64,000 nucleotides of DNA from Neokomagataea tanensis (GCF_006542335.1 NZ_CP032486.1:35724-99723), one strand, 5' to 3'; shown: positions 16,930-25,815, counted from the first letter of the stretch. The notes: a model not told the origin generated them from the letters alone. Program-made: numbers and translations.

Positions 16930-16965
16930 TTTGCTTATTCGCAATTAAGTTTGCTTATAAGCAAA
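16930..16965. promoter_or_regulatory. Twin operator between XRE-cupin and permease genes
   Basis: TTTGCTTATAAGCAAA (16950-16965) is a perfect 16-bp palindrome. TTTGCTTATTCGCAAT (16930-16945) is an imperfect copy exactly 20 bp upstream, so both would lie on one DNA face. TTGACT at 16924-16929 looks like a -35 element, so binding would block transcription. Confidence 0.65.
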
Positions 16966-16979
16966 TTAGAGGGTCCGTC

Positions 16980-18370
16980 ATGCAAATTTTTTGGAGTGCA
17001 TTACCTATAGTCTCGACAGTCCTTGCACTACTGATAGGTCTGCGTTCTCTATATGCTGCAAGCATTGGCGTGGGAGCTGCATGCGCCGCAATGTTTTTTA
17101 GTTTCACGGTAGCCCCCAACGTCGTGATCTCCTCCATAGCACAATGGTTTCCACTTCTTTCCGAAGTACTTCTGATCCTTGGGGGGGGGCTTTTTTTATC
17201 AAGTATCATGAAACATGCTGGTGCGCAGGCAGACCTCGCTCACTGGATCGAAAGTAAATCCGGACAAGGTGCCGGAGCCGTTCTCATGATAGTACATGGT
17301 ATCACACCGTTTGCAGAATCTTTGACTGGTTTTGGCATAGGTGTGACCGTGGGAATTCCGCTTTTAGCTCATCTCAAACTACCGCCAAAACAAGTTGGAG
17401 TAATTGGTCTTTTGGGGCTTTGTGCTGTTCCTTGGGGATCAATGGGACCTGGTTCCCTTATAGCAGCTAAAATGTCCAACGTGTCGTTCTACGGTTTAGG
17501 CACACATTCGGCAGTTATAAGTTTTATTCCCTTCGTATTAACCGGAATTGCCGCTGTCCTGCTCTCTACTCCTTCTCAAGGCCGAAAGCACGCAATAAGC
17601 CAGGCTATTGTCTCCGGTTTAATGCTGACGATGGCAATAGCGGGTTTCAATCTTGTTTTTGGAACCTCTGCTGCAGGCGCTTTAGGTTCTCTGACAATCA
17701 TTTTATCCCGTTTGATCAGAGTTCGTAAGTCAACTAGTCCCCCATTGGGACGTGCCGGACGCCGAGGCCTCGAAAGCTACGGTATTTTACTTGGCGGTGT
17801 CCTAGTTGTAGAAATTATACTTTCAGTCGTAGGGGCTAATGAGAATTGGCGCTACTTGGCTTCGCCAGCCCTTTGGCTATTCGTGGCCTCACTTTGGTTT
17901 TCAATAGGGAGACCTGTGCGAAAACCCGCTCGGGCTGCATGGCATGCATGGTTGCAAGTTGCGCCGGTAACCGCTCTTTTTATCATGCTCGGCGTGCTTA
18001 TGGCTGTATCCGGTATGGCGACATTTCTAGCTCAAATCCTATCCGGAATTGGCCCGTCATATTTACTCGTGGCACCTTTTGTATCTGGATTGGGTGGTTT
18101 TTTAACAGGGTCGAACAGTGGTGCGAATGCCATGCTTGCTGCAACTCAAGCGTCAATAGCGCGTGGTATGAACGCAAACATTGTATGGTTTATGGCAGCT
18201 CAGAACGTATCAGCTGCATTTTTTCTAATGGCTTCGCCTGGTAAAGTGGAGATGGCTTCACAACTCGCTGGATGCACCAGAAAAGAAGATAAAGTATATC
18301 TGCAAAAAACAATGTTAATAGTTTCTATATCAACCGTATTTTTAGTTTCGGTATTTTATTTCTTTTATTC
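16980..18370 (+). CDS. L-lactate permease (LctP) family transporter, 3' end altered by IS6-A
   Basis: About 465-residue inner-membrane permease with roughly 12 hydrophobic segments. Family signatures: PFAESLTGFGIGVTVGIPLL, CAVPWGSMGPGSLIAAK and, near the end, LTGSNSGANAMLAATQASIA. Such proteins import L-lactate, D-lactate or glycolate by proton symport. ATG 16980 is preferred to an upstream in-frame start at 16842 because the upstream part would run through the divergent regulator and its operators. The native frame reaches the IS6-A end at 18371, and the last five residues and stop come from the IS, so only a few C-terminal residues are probably lost. Confidence 0.8.
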
Positions 18371-18939
18371 GGCCCTGTTTCAAAGTTGAGTATCCTGTTG
18401 GAAACCACTGCTGGTGTTAGCGTAGGGTTTGGCAGATGCGTGATTTCAAGGGTCGGCAAAGGTGGTGATACGATTGATTTCTTCCTCTCACAGACCCGGA
18501 ACGCCAAGGCTGCCAAACGCTTTCTGGGCAAAGCTTTGAACGGTCTGAGAAGGTGGGAGAAGCCTGAGACAATCAACACGGATAAAGCCCCAACCCACGG
18601 CATAGCCATCAATGAACTTAAGAAGAACGGTAAACTTCCCGACACGGTGAAACACCGTCAGGTGAAGTCTCTGAACAACGTGATCGAGGCCGATCACGGC
18701 AAGCTGAAACGACTGATTAAACCTGTCCGTGGCTTCAAAAGCCTGAAAACCGCTTATGCGACGATTAAGGGTTTTGAAGTCATGCGCGCCTTGAAAAAGG
18801 GACAAGCTGAACTCTTCCAATTCCAAGAGGGCATCATGGGGGAAGTGCGTCTCATCGAGAGACAATTCAGCTTCTAAACCGTTTGAAAATCGAAACAAAT
18901 GGGACCCACGCGGCCCTAACCTAACTTTGCAACAGGGCC
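18371..18939 (+). mobile_element. IS6-A copy with internal deletion
   Basis: Both ends are present (GGCCCTGTTTCAAAGTTGAG, with a T for G, and AACTTTGCAACAGGGCC), but about 270 bp of the transposase 5' region are missing: the start sequence up to about 18452 joins directly to GKGGDTIDFFLSQTRNAKAA. The first DDE Asp is therefore lost. The remaining frame runs to 18877. Confidence 0.85.
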
Positions 18940-19142
18940 CCGAAACGCTCATAGCCCGATTGGAAGGCTGAGAGCCCGGGATTGCGGGCATCACCATCCG
19001 CAAGCAGTGGTGAGCGCCCCTGCATGATGGCGCGTTCCGCCAATGCAGCCTCGACCGTGGATCCTCCGAGATTGCCACGACCCGCTTTGACTACGGCAAC
19101 AGGCATGCGGGGGGATCTGGAGGGGGTAGGCTTTTCACTCAT
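18940..19142 (-). pseudogene. StbB/TraL-like P-loop protein, N-terminal fragment
   Basis: The first 66 residues of a deviant-Walker ATPase: MPVAVVKAGRGNLGGSTVEA occupies the nucleotide-loop position and LLADGDARNPGLSAF the next strand. The frame enters the IS6-A end at 18939, which cuts off the rest. It sits 93 bp downstream of the 305-residue gene on the same strand, an arrangement like stbA-stbB of conjugative plasmids. The family name is tentative. Confidence 0.5.
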
Positions 19143-19235
19143 GACAGGGTCCTTAACTTACAGTGCGGTCTCCGGCTTGAATCGGAGCGGACCTCAGTAT
19201 GCGGACGATGTTTGTGAGTGCGGGCAAGAGAGCGC

Positions 19236-20144
19236 TTAGTAGAGGCTTTTCATGCGATTACGTGACCGCATGAGTAGGGCTCTGAGAATAATCGAGCGAT
19301 CTTCATGAGGGACTGCCTCCACCATCGGAATGCACGCTTTCGCCCAGTCGCGCTCACTTTCAAAAAACGAGCGTCGTGGCAGTCCCGGTAGCGCTTCATA
19401 GTCGATGTGACCATTAGGCTGACGGCCTGTCGCATCGAGTGGCATGAGAGCATCGAGCGGCAGATATTCCGGCATTCCATCAGGCCGGGGACCGACATAG
19501 GGCGGCGGAAGCGGCTTGTCCCTGTCCGCACCATAGCGGGGAGCTTGCGTTAGCATCGTCACATGGTTGGCAATCTGGCCGATCATAACCCGAGGCCGGG
19601 TGGCAGTCTCTGAAGGAATAGGCTGGGACTGTGCGGTTTCGACGGTTTCGGCAAGTGCTGTCGGCTGAATATTAGCCTGATCTGGGGCCGCCTTGGCTCT
19701 GCGCTGTACCTCATACCCTGCCATCCGCTCGCGGCGCTCTCTGTTGAGTCGCTCTTCGGTATCAGCTTTGGCCATGAGGGCAAGGATATCTTCATCCGAA
19801 GGGCCAGTCGATGATTGAGCAGCCGGTATAACTGTCCGAGATGCGGATACATCGCGCAACCGACGTTCGGCTTCTGCTTTTGCTGCAGTGATGCGCTCCT
19901 TGACGCGATACCATTCGACTCTCAAGCCATTAGGCGTAGGCGCACGGCCTTGCTGGGTCCGTAAACCGTCCCGAGCAAGATGCTCTGCAAGGATCGACCA
20001 CTTCAATGCTCGCCGTCCGGTGGCTTTGAGCAACGTCTCGAAATTCTCTGTCAGCCATCTCACTACGTCAGAGCGTGTCTGACGTCTGGCGCAGCTCTCC
20101 AGATAGCTTTCCGCTGTCTGACCTGAAAACACTGTTGCGCTCAT
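19236..20144 (-). CDS. Plasmid maintenance protein, StbA-like by context
   Basis: About 302 residues, soluble. The N-terminal 70 residues (FETLLKATGRRALKWSILAE, RTQQGRAPTPNGLRVEWYRV) look like a DNA-binding domain with a specificity segment. The centre is charged and low in complexity (EERLNRERRERMAGYEVQRR, probable coiled coil), and the C-terminus is proline-rich then helical. ATG 20144 is chosen over GTG 20153 because AGGAGTGAGG precedes it. Six 11-bp phased repeats lie just upstream, as StbA targets do in plasmids such as R388, and an StbB-like fragment follows. The name rests on this arrangement; I see no clear sequence match. Confidence 0.5.
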   Translation of the reverse strand: MSATVFSGQTAESYLESCARRQTRSDVVRWLTENFETLLKATGRRALKWSILAEHLARDGLRTQQGRAPTPNGLRVEWYRVKERITAAKAEAERRLRDVSASRTVIPAAQSSTGPSDEDILALMAKADTEERLNRERRERMAGYEVQRRAKAAPDQANIQPTALAETVETAQSQPIPSETATRPRVMIGQIANHVTMLTQAPRYGADRDKPLPPPYVGPRPDGMPEYLPLDALMPLDATGRQPNGHIDYEALPGLPRRSFFESERDWAKACIPMVEAVPHEDRSIILRALLMRSRNRMKSLY

Positions 20145-20195
20145 GGACCTCACTCCTGACCCGTCTTCGCCTGTCTAACACCCACCCTATTGCGT

Positions 20196-20261
20196 AGCAA
20201 GAGAGAAACATAACCGAAGCATTACCGCAGCCCTATCGCAGCATTAGTGTAGCATTAAAGA
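20196..20261. repeat. Six 11-bp phased repeats
   Basis: Starts at 20196, 20207, 20218, 20229, 20240 and 20251. The cores are AGCAAGA, AACATAA, AGCATTA, AGCCCTA, AGCATTA and AGCATTA. Three are exact and three match at 5 of 7 positions, always at 11-bp spacing. They lie 52-117 bp before the ATG of the StbA-like gene, a layout expected of an operator or plasmid-stability site. Confidence 0.6.
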
Positions 20262-20280
20262 AGGAGGTTTTTCTTTTTCC

Positions 20281-20293
20281 ATATACAAATGCA
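20281..20293 (+). repeat. Left arm of a 13-bp inverted pair around a broken gene
   Basis: ATATACAAATGCA here and TGCATTTGTATAT at 20772-20784 are exact inverse copies about 490 bp apart. Just inside the left arm, GCACCC-TTTT-GGGTGC (20291-20306) forms a hairpin that could terminate the minus-strand gene. A mobile cassette or shared regulatory sites are both possible. Confidence 0.4.
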
Positions 20294-20322
20294 CCCTTTT
20301 GGGTGCTGCACTTCAGAGAACA

Positions 20323-20700
20323 CTAATGCCCATCGTGATCAATCACGGCCTGATGCTGGAGTTCGAGGGCCACGACCTCATCTCGGATAGCATCAAGTGT
20401 CTCTTCGGACACCCGACGTTTCCAGACATCAGTGTCGCGGTCATAGACCCATCCGGAGGCTTTTATGCTGTTGCGTACCCTGGCCGGAGGCGTCACTGGA
20501 AACCGTACCCGATAGGTGAATGGTACGAACTTCCGATCACCAACGTGAGCATCCAATTCGATTGCACGGGCTACCTCCTAGAGGGGTGCAACAGCCTTCT
20601 GAAAAGCCTCTTTGTCCTCTTCATGGATCTAGACATTCATCTGGATCAGACCAAGCGCTTTGCGGCGTTGACGAACGGCGTGCATGGTCTGTCGGCTCAT
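20323..20700 (-). pseudogene. Small plasmid protein gene interrupted by two amber codons
   Basis: Reading from ATG 20700 gives MSRQTMHAVRQRRKALGLIQ-MNV, TAG, IHEEDKEAFQKAVAPL, TAG, EVARAIELDAHVGDRKFVPF and on to the TGA-side stop at 20323. Both stops are one transition from a sensible codon (TGG, CAG). The composition and the C-terminal part (RVRFPVTPPARVRNSIKASG, WVYDRDTDVWKR) look like real protein, unlike the longer plus-strand frame on top of it. About 125 residues if read through. Family not recognised; small DNA-binding or antitoxin-like proteins have similar N-termini. Confidence 0.5.
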
Positions 20701-21113
20701 GAGGATGCTCTCTCAAAATCTGTTCCAAACACTTCAGCACTAGTGCTCTTTAAAATGCACAACGGAAAGTTTGCATTTGTATATACGCGCGACCCTTACA
20801 ACTGCCACGACCTTGCAACGGTAGTGGCACGAGGCTGACACGACGGTGCAACGACCTCTGCACGATCCGAGAACGGTCTTGGGCATCAAATGGGCGTCAG
20901 GATATGAGAGGCAGCGCCAGCGATACCGCTCTCTCGGTCAATCGGACGGTGGTGCCGCCTTAGGCGCAATCGCTTCCGCGCAGAGCACGATCAGGCGAAT
21001 GGGAATGGAGAACGATAGAGTTTCTCAAAGCGCTTGTTCACACTCTCATTTCACAATTGCAACACAATGTATCATCAATATGACTGTGCCGTGTCACTGC
21101 CTTGGAGGGCTTT
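20701..21113. other. Noncoding stretch between the broken gene and the SPFH gene
   Basis: Holds the right arm of the 13-bp inverted pair (20772-20784) and probable promoter sequence for the minus-strand gene. A plus-strand frame at 20846-21151 has poor composition and no ribosome binding site. I see no gene. Confidence 0.3.
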
Positions 21114-22004
21114 GTGGATTTTCCTCAGTTACCAAAATCGTCTTCGGTTAATCCCTTAAAATGGGCGACCATTATCATGGTTGCGGGGGCTGCGCTGGTC
21201 CTACTCAATCCGTTCAAACAGATTGCATCGGGCTATTGCGGTATTCGTTTGAACTTTGGTTCGGTGCAGCCAGTAGCACTGACACCGGGTCTGCATTTTG
21301 CTCTGCCGGTCTATCAGCGGATTGAAGACGTTTCGACACAACCGCAAACCACAGCATCCAATGAATGGGCGGCGACGCATGATCTTCAAGACGTGCATAC
21401 GACGGTTTCGGTGACATTTCACATTAACCCTGTCGACGCACCCTCATTCTACCGAGATTTCCGGACGCTGGAGACCCTTGAGAAGCGGATCATAGGCCCG
21501 ACAGTCTCGAATGACGTTAAGGCCATCACAGCGAAGTATAACGCGGAGGAGCTCATCACGAAGCGTGATGTGGTGGATAGTCAGATCAAAGAGCTCATCA
21601 TTGCCTCTCTAGTGCCTTATCATTTGAGCATTGAAGCGGTGAATACGGCGAACTTCACTTTCTCTCCTGCCTATTCGCAAGCAATTGAAGCGAAACAGGT
21701 GGCGCAGCAACAAGCTCTGCAAGCGCAATATACGCTGCAACAGGTGCAGATTTCAGCACAGCAGCAGGTGGTGCAAGCGAAAGCTCAGGCAGATGCGGCG
21801 ATTGCGACGGCTCAAGGACAGGCTCAGGCCTTGTTGGTGACGTCTCAGGCAGAAGCCAAAGCGAATGCTGCGATTGCTCAGTCTTTGACACCGGCCTTGT
21901 TGCAGCAAAAAGCGCTGGATCGTTGGAGTGGGACACTCCCAACCTATCTCAGTGCGGGTGCGCCTTTGCCCTTTATCGCGAATACCCCTCTGCTGGGAAA
22001 ATAG
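21114..22004 (+). CDS. SPFH/Band 7 (prohibitin-like) membrane protein
   Basis: About 296 residues. One N-terminal transmembrane helix (WATIIMVAGAALVLLNPF, about residues 17-34), then the SPFH domain (YCGIRLNFGSVQPVALTPGL, ITAKYNAEELITKRDVVDSQ), then a long Gln/Ala-rich coiled coil (AKQVAQQQALQAQYTLQQVQ), typical of HflC/prohibitin-like proteins that form membrane rings. GTG 21114 is preferred because GGAGGG precedes it by 5 nt. Such genes are found on large plasmids; the role here is unknown. A short C-terminal tail follows the coiled coil. Confidence 0.8.
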   Translation: MDFPQLPKSSSVNPLKWATIIMVAGAALVLLNPFKQIASGYCGIRLNFGSVQPVALTPGLHFALPVYQRIEDVSTQPQTTASNEWAATHDLQDVHTTVSVTFHINPVDAPSFYRDFRTLETLEKRIIGPTVSNDVKAITAKYNAEELITKRDVVDSQIKELIIASLVPYHLSIEAVNTANFTFSPAYSQAIEAKQVAQQQALQAQYTLQQVQISAQQQVVQAKAQADAAIATAQGQAQALLVTSQAEAKANAAIAQSLTPALLQQKALDRWSGTLPTYLSAGAPLPFIANTPLLGK

Positions 22005-22019
22005 CAGAGCAGAGAGATC

Positions 22020-22305
22020 GGCCCTGTTGCGACGTTTTAGAAGCTGCCTGAAACCCCCTATTGGTTTTGAGGTGGAGCGGTTTTTATAAGTGATTTCAAG
22101 GGTCGTCATTTTCGTGGTGAAGTGATCCTGCGGGCGGTTCGTTTGTATTGCCGTTACGAGATCAGCTTCGCGACCTGGAAGCCAAATTGGCCGAGCGGGG
22201 CGTGAGCATTGATCATTCAACGCTTTACCGCTGGGGCCAGCGCTATGCCCTTGAGATGGAGAAGCGTTTACGCTGGTACCTTGGTATTGGAAACGTCCGG
22301 GCTTT
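22020..22305 (+). mobile_element. IS6-A remnant, transposase-start end
   Basis: Begins GGCCCTGTTGC and carries about 70 transposase codons with at least one frame break (SDFKGRHFRGEVILRAVRLY, then LEAKLAERGVSIDHSTLYRW in another frame). It stops in GNVRAF before the first catalytic Asp. Confidence 0.75.
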
Positions 22306-22844
22306 CGCGCATTGGAGCAGTGTCATCCTAAAAAAGCCCCTCGTAAACGTTTCTCACAACAATCCAGAAGTGAATGTAACAGTATCGGAACTGCACGGTC
22401 AGACAGTATTACGCCAATGTCTCAGCCCGCATGGGTTCAGGCGCAAATGCCGTTGCCACCGGAAATTCTTAATCATTTCTTTCGATTTATTCTGGTCGGG
22501 GAAACGAACGATGCGACTTTTATCTGTTTCAATCGGTTACCGAAGTTTTTTCGGTTGCCGCGTCTCTCCGAACAAGGCAAGTTGCTCTATCCGTCCGAAA
22601 GGACATCACCGTGTTTTAAAAGGAGTCCCGCACCATGCAGCACCGCAAATAAAAGAAAACCCCAGCTCTCCCGATCGCCAAATCGGAAAAGCCAGGGTCA
22701 TCCAGATGATTAGAAGGTGAAAGCAAGTAAACTCACCTTACACACCTATTCGGTCGAAACGCAAGTGTTTTTGCGCAGGGTGTCGTATTGTCTGATGACA
22801 GGCCGAGAGATGGATCCGGAATACCCTTTCTCTGACCAAAGATT
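22306..22844 (+). other. Leader region of repC with a possible regulatory hairpin
   Basis: A 133-codon frame (22312-22713) starts inside IS6-A and has no recognised family. At 22661-22696 an imperfect hairpin (CCCAGCTCTCCCGAT pairing with ATCGGAAAAGCCAGGG) lies about 150 bp before repC. RepC-type replicons are controlled by a small antisense RNA and stem-loops at this position, so it is a candidate; no promoter for an antisense RNA was identified. Confidence 0.35.
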
Positions 22845-24197
22845 GTGTCATCTATGATGTCTTCTGTTTCGACGGTGCCGTCGGTGCAACGCGCACCGGG
22901 TCGCCGTACCATCACGCCAGCCATGCGGCGCGCCCGTGAGGAACTGACCCTCACCCCACCGAGTTACCCCAGCCGGGCGGATGTGTTGAGTTTGGTGAAT
23001 AAAGGTGTTCGCGTCTTAGGACTCAGCCGTGGTGCTGCCCAGTTATTGATCGCGATGATCCGTCAGACGCCCAATAAAGAGTGGGACGCTGATGGACGGC
23101 CCTTTATTTTTGCCCGTAATGCCACCATGCTGCGCTGGATTGGTGGGCATGAAAGCACCCTCAGACGCTATATCCGTGAGATCGCCGAGGGCGGCTATCT
23201 CGTGCCCATTGATGGCCGCAATGGGCATCGTGGTTGTCGTTATGAGGATGGCACGGAACGGGTAGGCTTTGATTTGTCCTCGCTACGCTACCGTTACCCT
23301 GAAATGACCGAGCGGCTTCATGCCGTCAAAGCCTATGAGCGCGCCTGCCAAGCATTGCGCGATGAGATGGCTCAGCTGTTCAACGAACTGTGCTATGGCG
23401 TTGTTGCTTTGCCTGAGACATTGGTTATGTCCCTACGCAGCCTGATGCGTAAGCGCCGCGAGGTCCACAATAAAGAGCATTTGGAGCATCTCAAAACCAT
23501 GATGCAGGACATCCATGCTCAATACAGCACAAACGGCCAAAAACAGCCTGTGGATAACGATTTTTCAGAGACGTTATGCCCTTCAGAATTGCACGGCATG
23601 ACCGTCAAAAATGACACCCCTTATACAACTACAGAAAGAAATAAAACTTCTTACGAAGTAGAACCAGTAGCGCTTAATAAGCGCACATGCATTGACCATG
23701 CAGTGTGTGAAACGTTCGTCTCTCCCCGTCAGGCAGGGCAGAATGATGAGATTAGAGACATTGTGTCGAGCCTAACGGATACGTTGGGTGGGTTTCGTGG
23801 AACGTCCCAGTTCTTCTTGGATGTCTGCCCGGCACTACGCGATCTCTGCACAACTGCACGGCCAAAGATGGCGGATCTCATCGAAGCCGCTGAGCATTTA
23901 ACCCAACATCTCGGGATTTCATTGCACAGCTGGCAACAAGGCTGTGTGATCCTTGGCCGAGAAAAGACCGCAATCGCAGTGATCGTGATGACGGCTCGCA
24001 TCAGTCGCGGTGCGGATATTCGCAATCGGGAAGCCTATTTGCGCGCAATGATTGAGCGTGGTCGTCTAGGGATGCTGCGTTTGGATCGGAGTTTGTTTGG
24101 ACTGCGAGGGGACCCCGATCATGCGGTCACACCGGCCAGCGCCATTCGGGCGAAATTCCGCGCTATTTTGGCGGAACATACCGCAGCGTGCGCATGA
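22845..24197 (+). CDS. repC: Replication initiator protein RepC
   Basis: 450 residues of the RP-C initiator family of repABC-type plasmids. The N-terminal region has a winged-helix-like segment (GVRVLGLSRGAAQLLIAMIR, NATMLRWIGGHESTLRRYIR, EIAEGGYLVPIDGRNGHR). The central part is poorly conserved, and the C-terminal RP-C_C domain is visible (ARISRGADIRNREAYLRAMI). RepC binds an origin usually inside its own coding sequence and acts in cis. Start candidates are GTG 22845 and ATG 22854/22857, with no strong ribosome binding site. Unusually, repA/repB are not adjacent; the ParA/ParB operon is about 9 kb away and of another type. Confidence 0.85.
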   Translation: MSSMMSSVSTVPSVQRAPGRRTITPAMRRAREELTLTPPSYPSRADVLSLVNKGVRVLGLSRGAAQLLIAMIRQTPNKEWDADGRPFIFARNATMLRWIGGHESTLRRYIREIAEGGYLVPIDGRNGHRGCRYEDGTERVGFDLSSLRYRYPEMTERLHAVKAYERACQALRDEMAQLFNELCYGVVALPETLVMSLRSLMRKRREVHNKEHLEHLKTMMQDIHAQYSTNGQKQPVDNDFSETLCPSELHGMTVKNDTPYTTTERNKTSYEVEPVALNKRTCIDHAVCETFVSPRQAGQNDEIRDIVSSLTDTLGGFRGTSQFFLDVCPALRDLCTTARPKMADLIEAAEHLTQHLGISLHSWQQGCVILGREKTAIAVIVMTARISRGADIRNREAYLRAMIERGRLGMLRLDRSLFGLRGDPDHAVTPASAIRAKFRAILAEHTAACA

Positions 24198-24565
24198 CCG
24201 AGACGGAAGTTTTACCGCTCTGTGTCCCGTTGAAATGTCACGCAGAGGCCCGACGGGCTGGGGCTGTGTGGGACGCCCGTAGTCAACGTATGCTCTGGCC
24301 CTTTCCGCGCTTTGCTGGCGAAACCCGAATGGGATGTCATTCGGCGTACCGAGGCTTTAAGCTGGCTGTGTCACATCAACCAATGGTCGGTAGCGCAGGC
24401 ACAAGACTGTGTCGCACGCAATGGCGTGAGCGGTGCCGCCAATCCTGGTGTTGCGATGTGTCTTGGGTTGCTCAGCATTATGGCTATGCGCTTGTCCCCG
24501 ATGCGGTCGAAAAAGCCCGCGACATTCAGCGGGATTTTTCCTGTTTAATATTTTGCTTGTCTTGA
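24194..24565 (+). CDS. Small protein with DUF5710-like N-terminus, frame uncertain
   Basis: Overlaps the repC stop (ATGA). The first 40 residues, TEVLPLCVPLKCHAEARRAG followed by AVWDARSQRMLWPF, follow the pattern V-P-x(5)-A-x-x-x-G-A-x-W-D-x-x-x-x-x-W of DUF5710-type domains. Further on this frame becomes Cys/Arg/Trp-rich, while another frame (24312-24548) gives the more protein-like EALSWLCHINQWSVAQAQDC. One frameshift near 24310, or two overlapping genes, would explain this. Function unknown. Confidence 0.35.
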   Translation: MTETEVLPLCVPLKCHAEARRAGAVWDARSQRMLWPFPRFAGETRMGCHSAYRGFKLAVSHQPMVGSAGTRLCRTQWRERCRQSWCCDVSWVAQHYGYALVPDAVEKARDIQRDFSCLIFCLS

Positions 24566-24626
24566 AACAGGTCTAAGATTTTCACAATAACCATCGCTTG
24601 ATGGGCTTAATCAGGAAGGTAGAGTG

Positions 24627-24908
24627 ATGAAGATTGCAGATCTGGTCGATCATATTGCTTTGACAACAAACACAAGCAAGGCCGAGACCCGCGCTGTATT
24701 GGATGAGCTGGTCAAAACCATTACCGCGGCTGCGCAACAGGGTGATGAGATCAGTCTTCCGGCATTGGGAAAGTTTAAAGTCAAAGAGACGCCTGAGCGC
24801 GAGGGGCGCAAACCAGCCACTGGGGAAAAGATCACGATTGCAGCATCCCGCAAGCTGACCTTTACACCGGCCAGAGCCTTGAAAGAGGCTCTGAAAGCTT
24901 CGGTGTAA
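24627..24908 (+). CDS. HU-family DNA-binding protein
   Basis: 93 residues: helical dimerisation part (MKIADLVDHIALTTNTSKAE), the beta-arm segment GDEISLPALGKFKVKETPER, and the tail RKLTFTPARALKEAL. The arm lacks the usual R-N-P motif and reads GRKPATGEKI. A histone-like protein that bends DNA and often supports plasmid replication or transposition. ATG 24627 is favoured over GTG 24624 by AGG spacing. Confidence 0.9.
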   Translation: MKIADLVDHIALTTNTSKAETRAVLDELVKTITAAAQQGDEISLPALGKFKVKETPEREGRKPATGEKITIAASRKLTFTPARALKEALKASV

Positions 24909-24951
24909 GTGCTCTTTGACCCTGTCGGCTGTTGAGAGCAGCAGCCGCACT

Positions 24952-25233
24952 ATGCCCCAAGCCAAAACGATGCGGCAGCAATTGTCTTTGTTTCCGGAAA
25001 CGATGCGTTTGCAGCGCATCGTGCCGGAGAAGAATTGTTGGCGTTTTTATCGTCTCCATCTTGAGACGGATTTGTTTGGGAGCACGGTTTTGGTGCGCTC
25101 ATGGGGACGGATCGGGACCGCAGGGCAAGAACGGCGCGAGCAGTGTCCGGATGCTGCGTTGGCGCAAAAAGCGCTCATGCGGTGGGCGCGGAGTAAAATG
25201 CGTCGGGGTTATGCAGAGGAAGAGAGCAAGTAA
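24952..25233 (+). CDS. WGR-domain protein
   Basis: About 93 residues, almost all of it a WGR domain: CWRFYRLHLETDLFGSTVLV, the signature SWGRIGTAGQERREQC, and a C-terminal basic helix. The first residues MRQQLSLFPETMRLQRI are usual for plasmid-borne WGR proteins. The WGR fold binds nucleic acid in larger proteins; the role of stand-alone versions is not established. The stop touches the start of the next gene, so they are probably one transcript. Confidence 0.85.
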   Translation: MPQAKTMRQQLSLFPETMRLQRIVPEKNCWRFYRLHLETDLFGSTVLVRSWGRIGTAGQERREQCPDAALAQKALMRWARSKMRRGYAEEESK

Positions 25234-25815
25234 ATGAAAAATTCAGATCCAATTATTCGCCGTTCTATAAGAGTTTTAAGAATGGTGAGTGAGTTGCATA
25301 TTGCTGGTTATCAGTTGCTGCGCGTAATGCCTTATCTTTCGTCAAGCGGTGCATATTGGCGATTAGAGATTGGCCCATCTGTAATGTTCTATCAGGCTCA
25401 CGGTGCCATAATATGTACGACAAGTAGTCAAATTGTGACCGAAGAAGAACGCCCGGACTTTCCGAAAACAGAAACTTATTCGAGTGCAAGCGCGGAATCC
25501 GGACAGTATTTCGAATGGAAGGATGCTGCTAAAGATGATGCACGGGCATTAGCCAAAAAGTTTATCGAACGCTTCCCAGAACTTGTTCAAAGCGGGTATG
25601 GTTGGGATTACGCCTATGCGGGCTGGTATCAGCGACTGTTAGGCCTTGCGGAGGAAGGGTGGTTGCCCTGTGCGTTTGGCCCTTATCTTGATCCAAATCG
25701 TCAGTATCTGCACGTACAAGATTGTCGGTATGGGTTAGAGGGTGTGCGTGAAGAACGAGCGCCTCTTTTGCCTAATCCTCCCCCAGGTGTGTTCGATGGC
25801 ACGGCGTGGTTTTAG
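25234..25815 (+). CDS. Conserved-looking hypothetical protein
   Basis: 193 residues, soluble, no family recognised. Directly follows the WGR gene without a gap. It has an N-terminal basic helix (IIRRSIRVLRMVSELHIAGY), a mixed alpha/beta centre (SSSGAYWRLEIGPSVMFYQA), then EWKDAAKDDARALAKKFIER, YGWDYAYAGWYQRLLGLAEE and a proline-rich C-terminus ending GVFDGTAWF. Composition and operon placement make it a real gene. A plasmid-borne accessory protein of unknown function. Confidence 0.65.
   Translation: MKNSDPIIRRSIRVLRMVSELHIAGYQLLRVMPYLSSSGAYWRLEIGPSVMFYQAHGAIICTTSSQIVTEEERPDFPKTETYSSASAESGQYFEWKDAAKDDARALAKKFIERFPELVQSGYGWDYAYAGWYQRLLGLAEEGWLPCAFGPYLDPNRQYLHVQDCRYGLEGVREERAPLLPNPPPGVFDGTAWF

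Noticed and set aside
20196..20261. The 11-bp repeats as iterons of a replication origin
   Set aside because: No iteron-type initiator gene is adjacent, the initiator found is RepC whose origin is usually internal, and the spacing fits StbA-type sites better.
20299..20838. A 179-codon plus-strand frame over the two-amber gene
   Set aside because: The minus strand gives clearly more protein-like sequence and a good start, and the plus frame begins inside the hairpin region without a ribosome binding site. Treated as a shadow.
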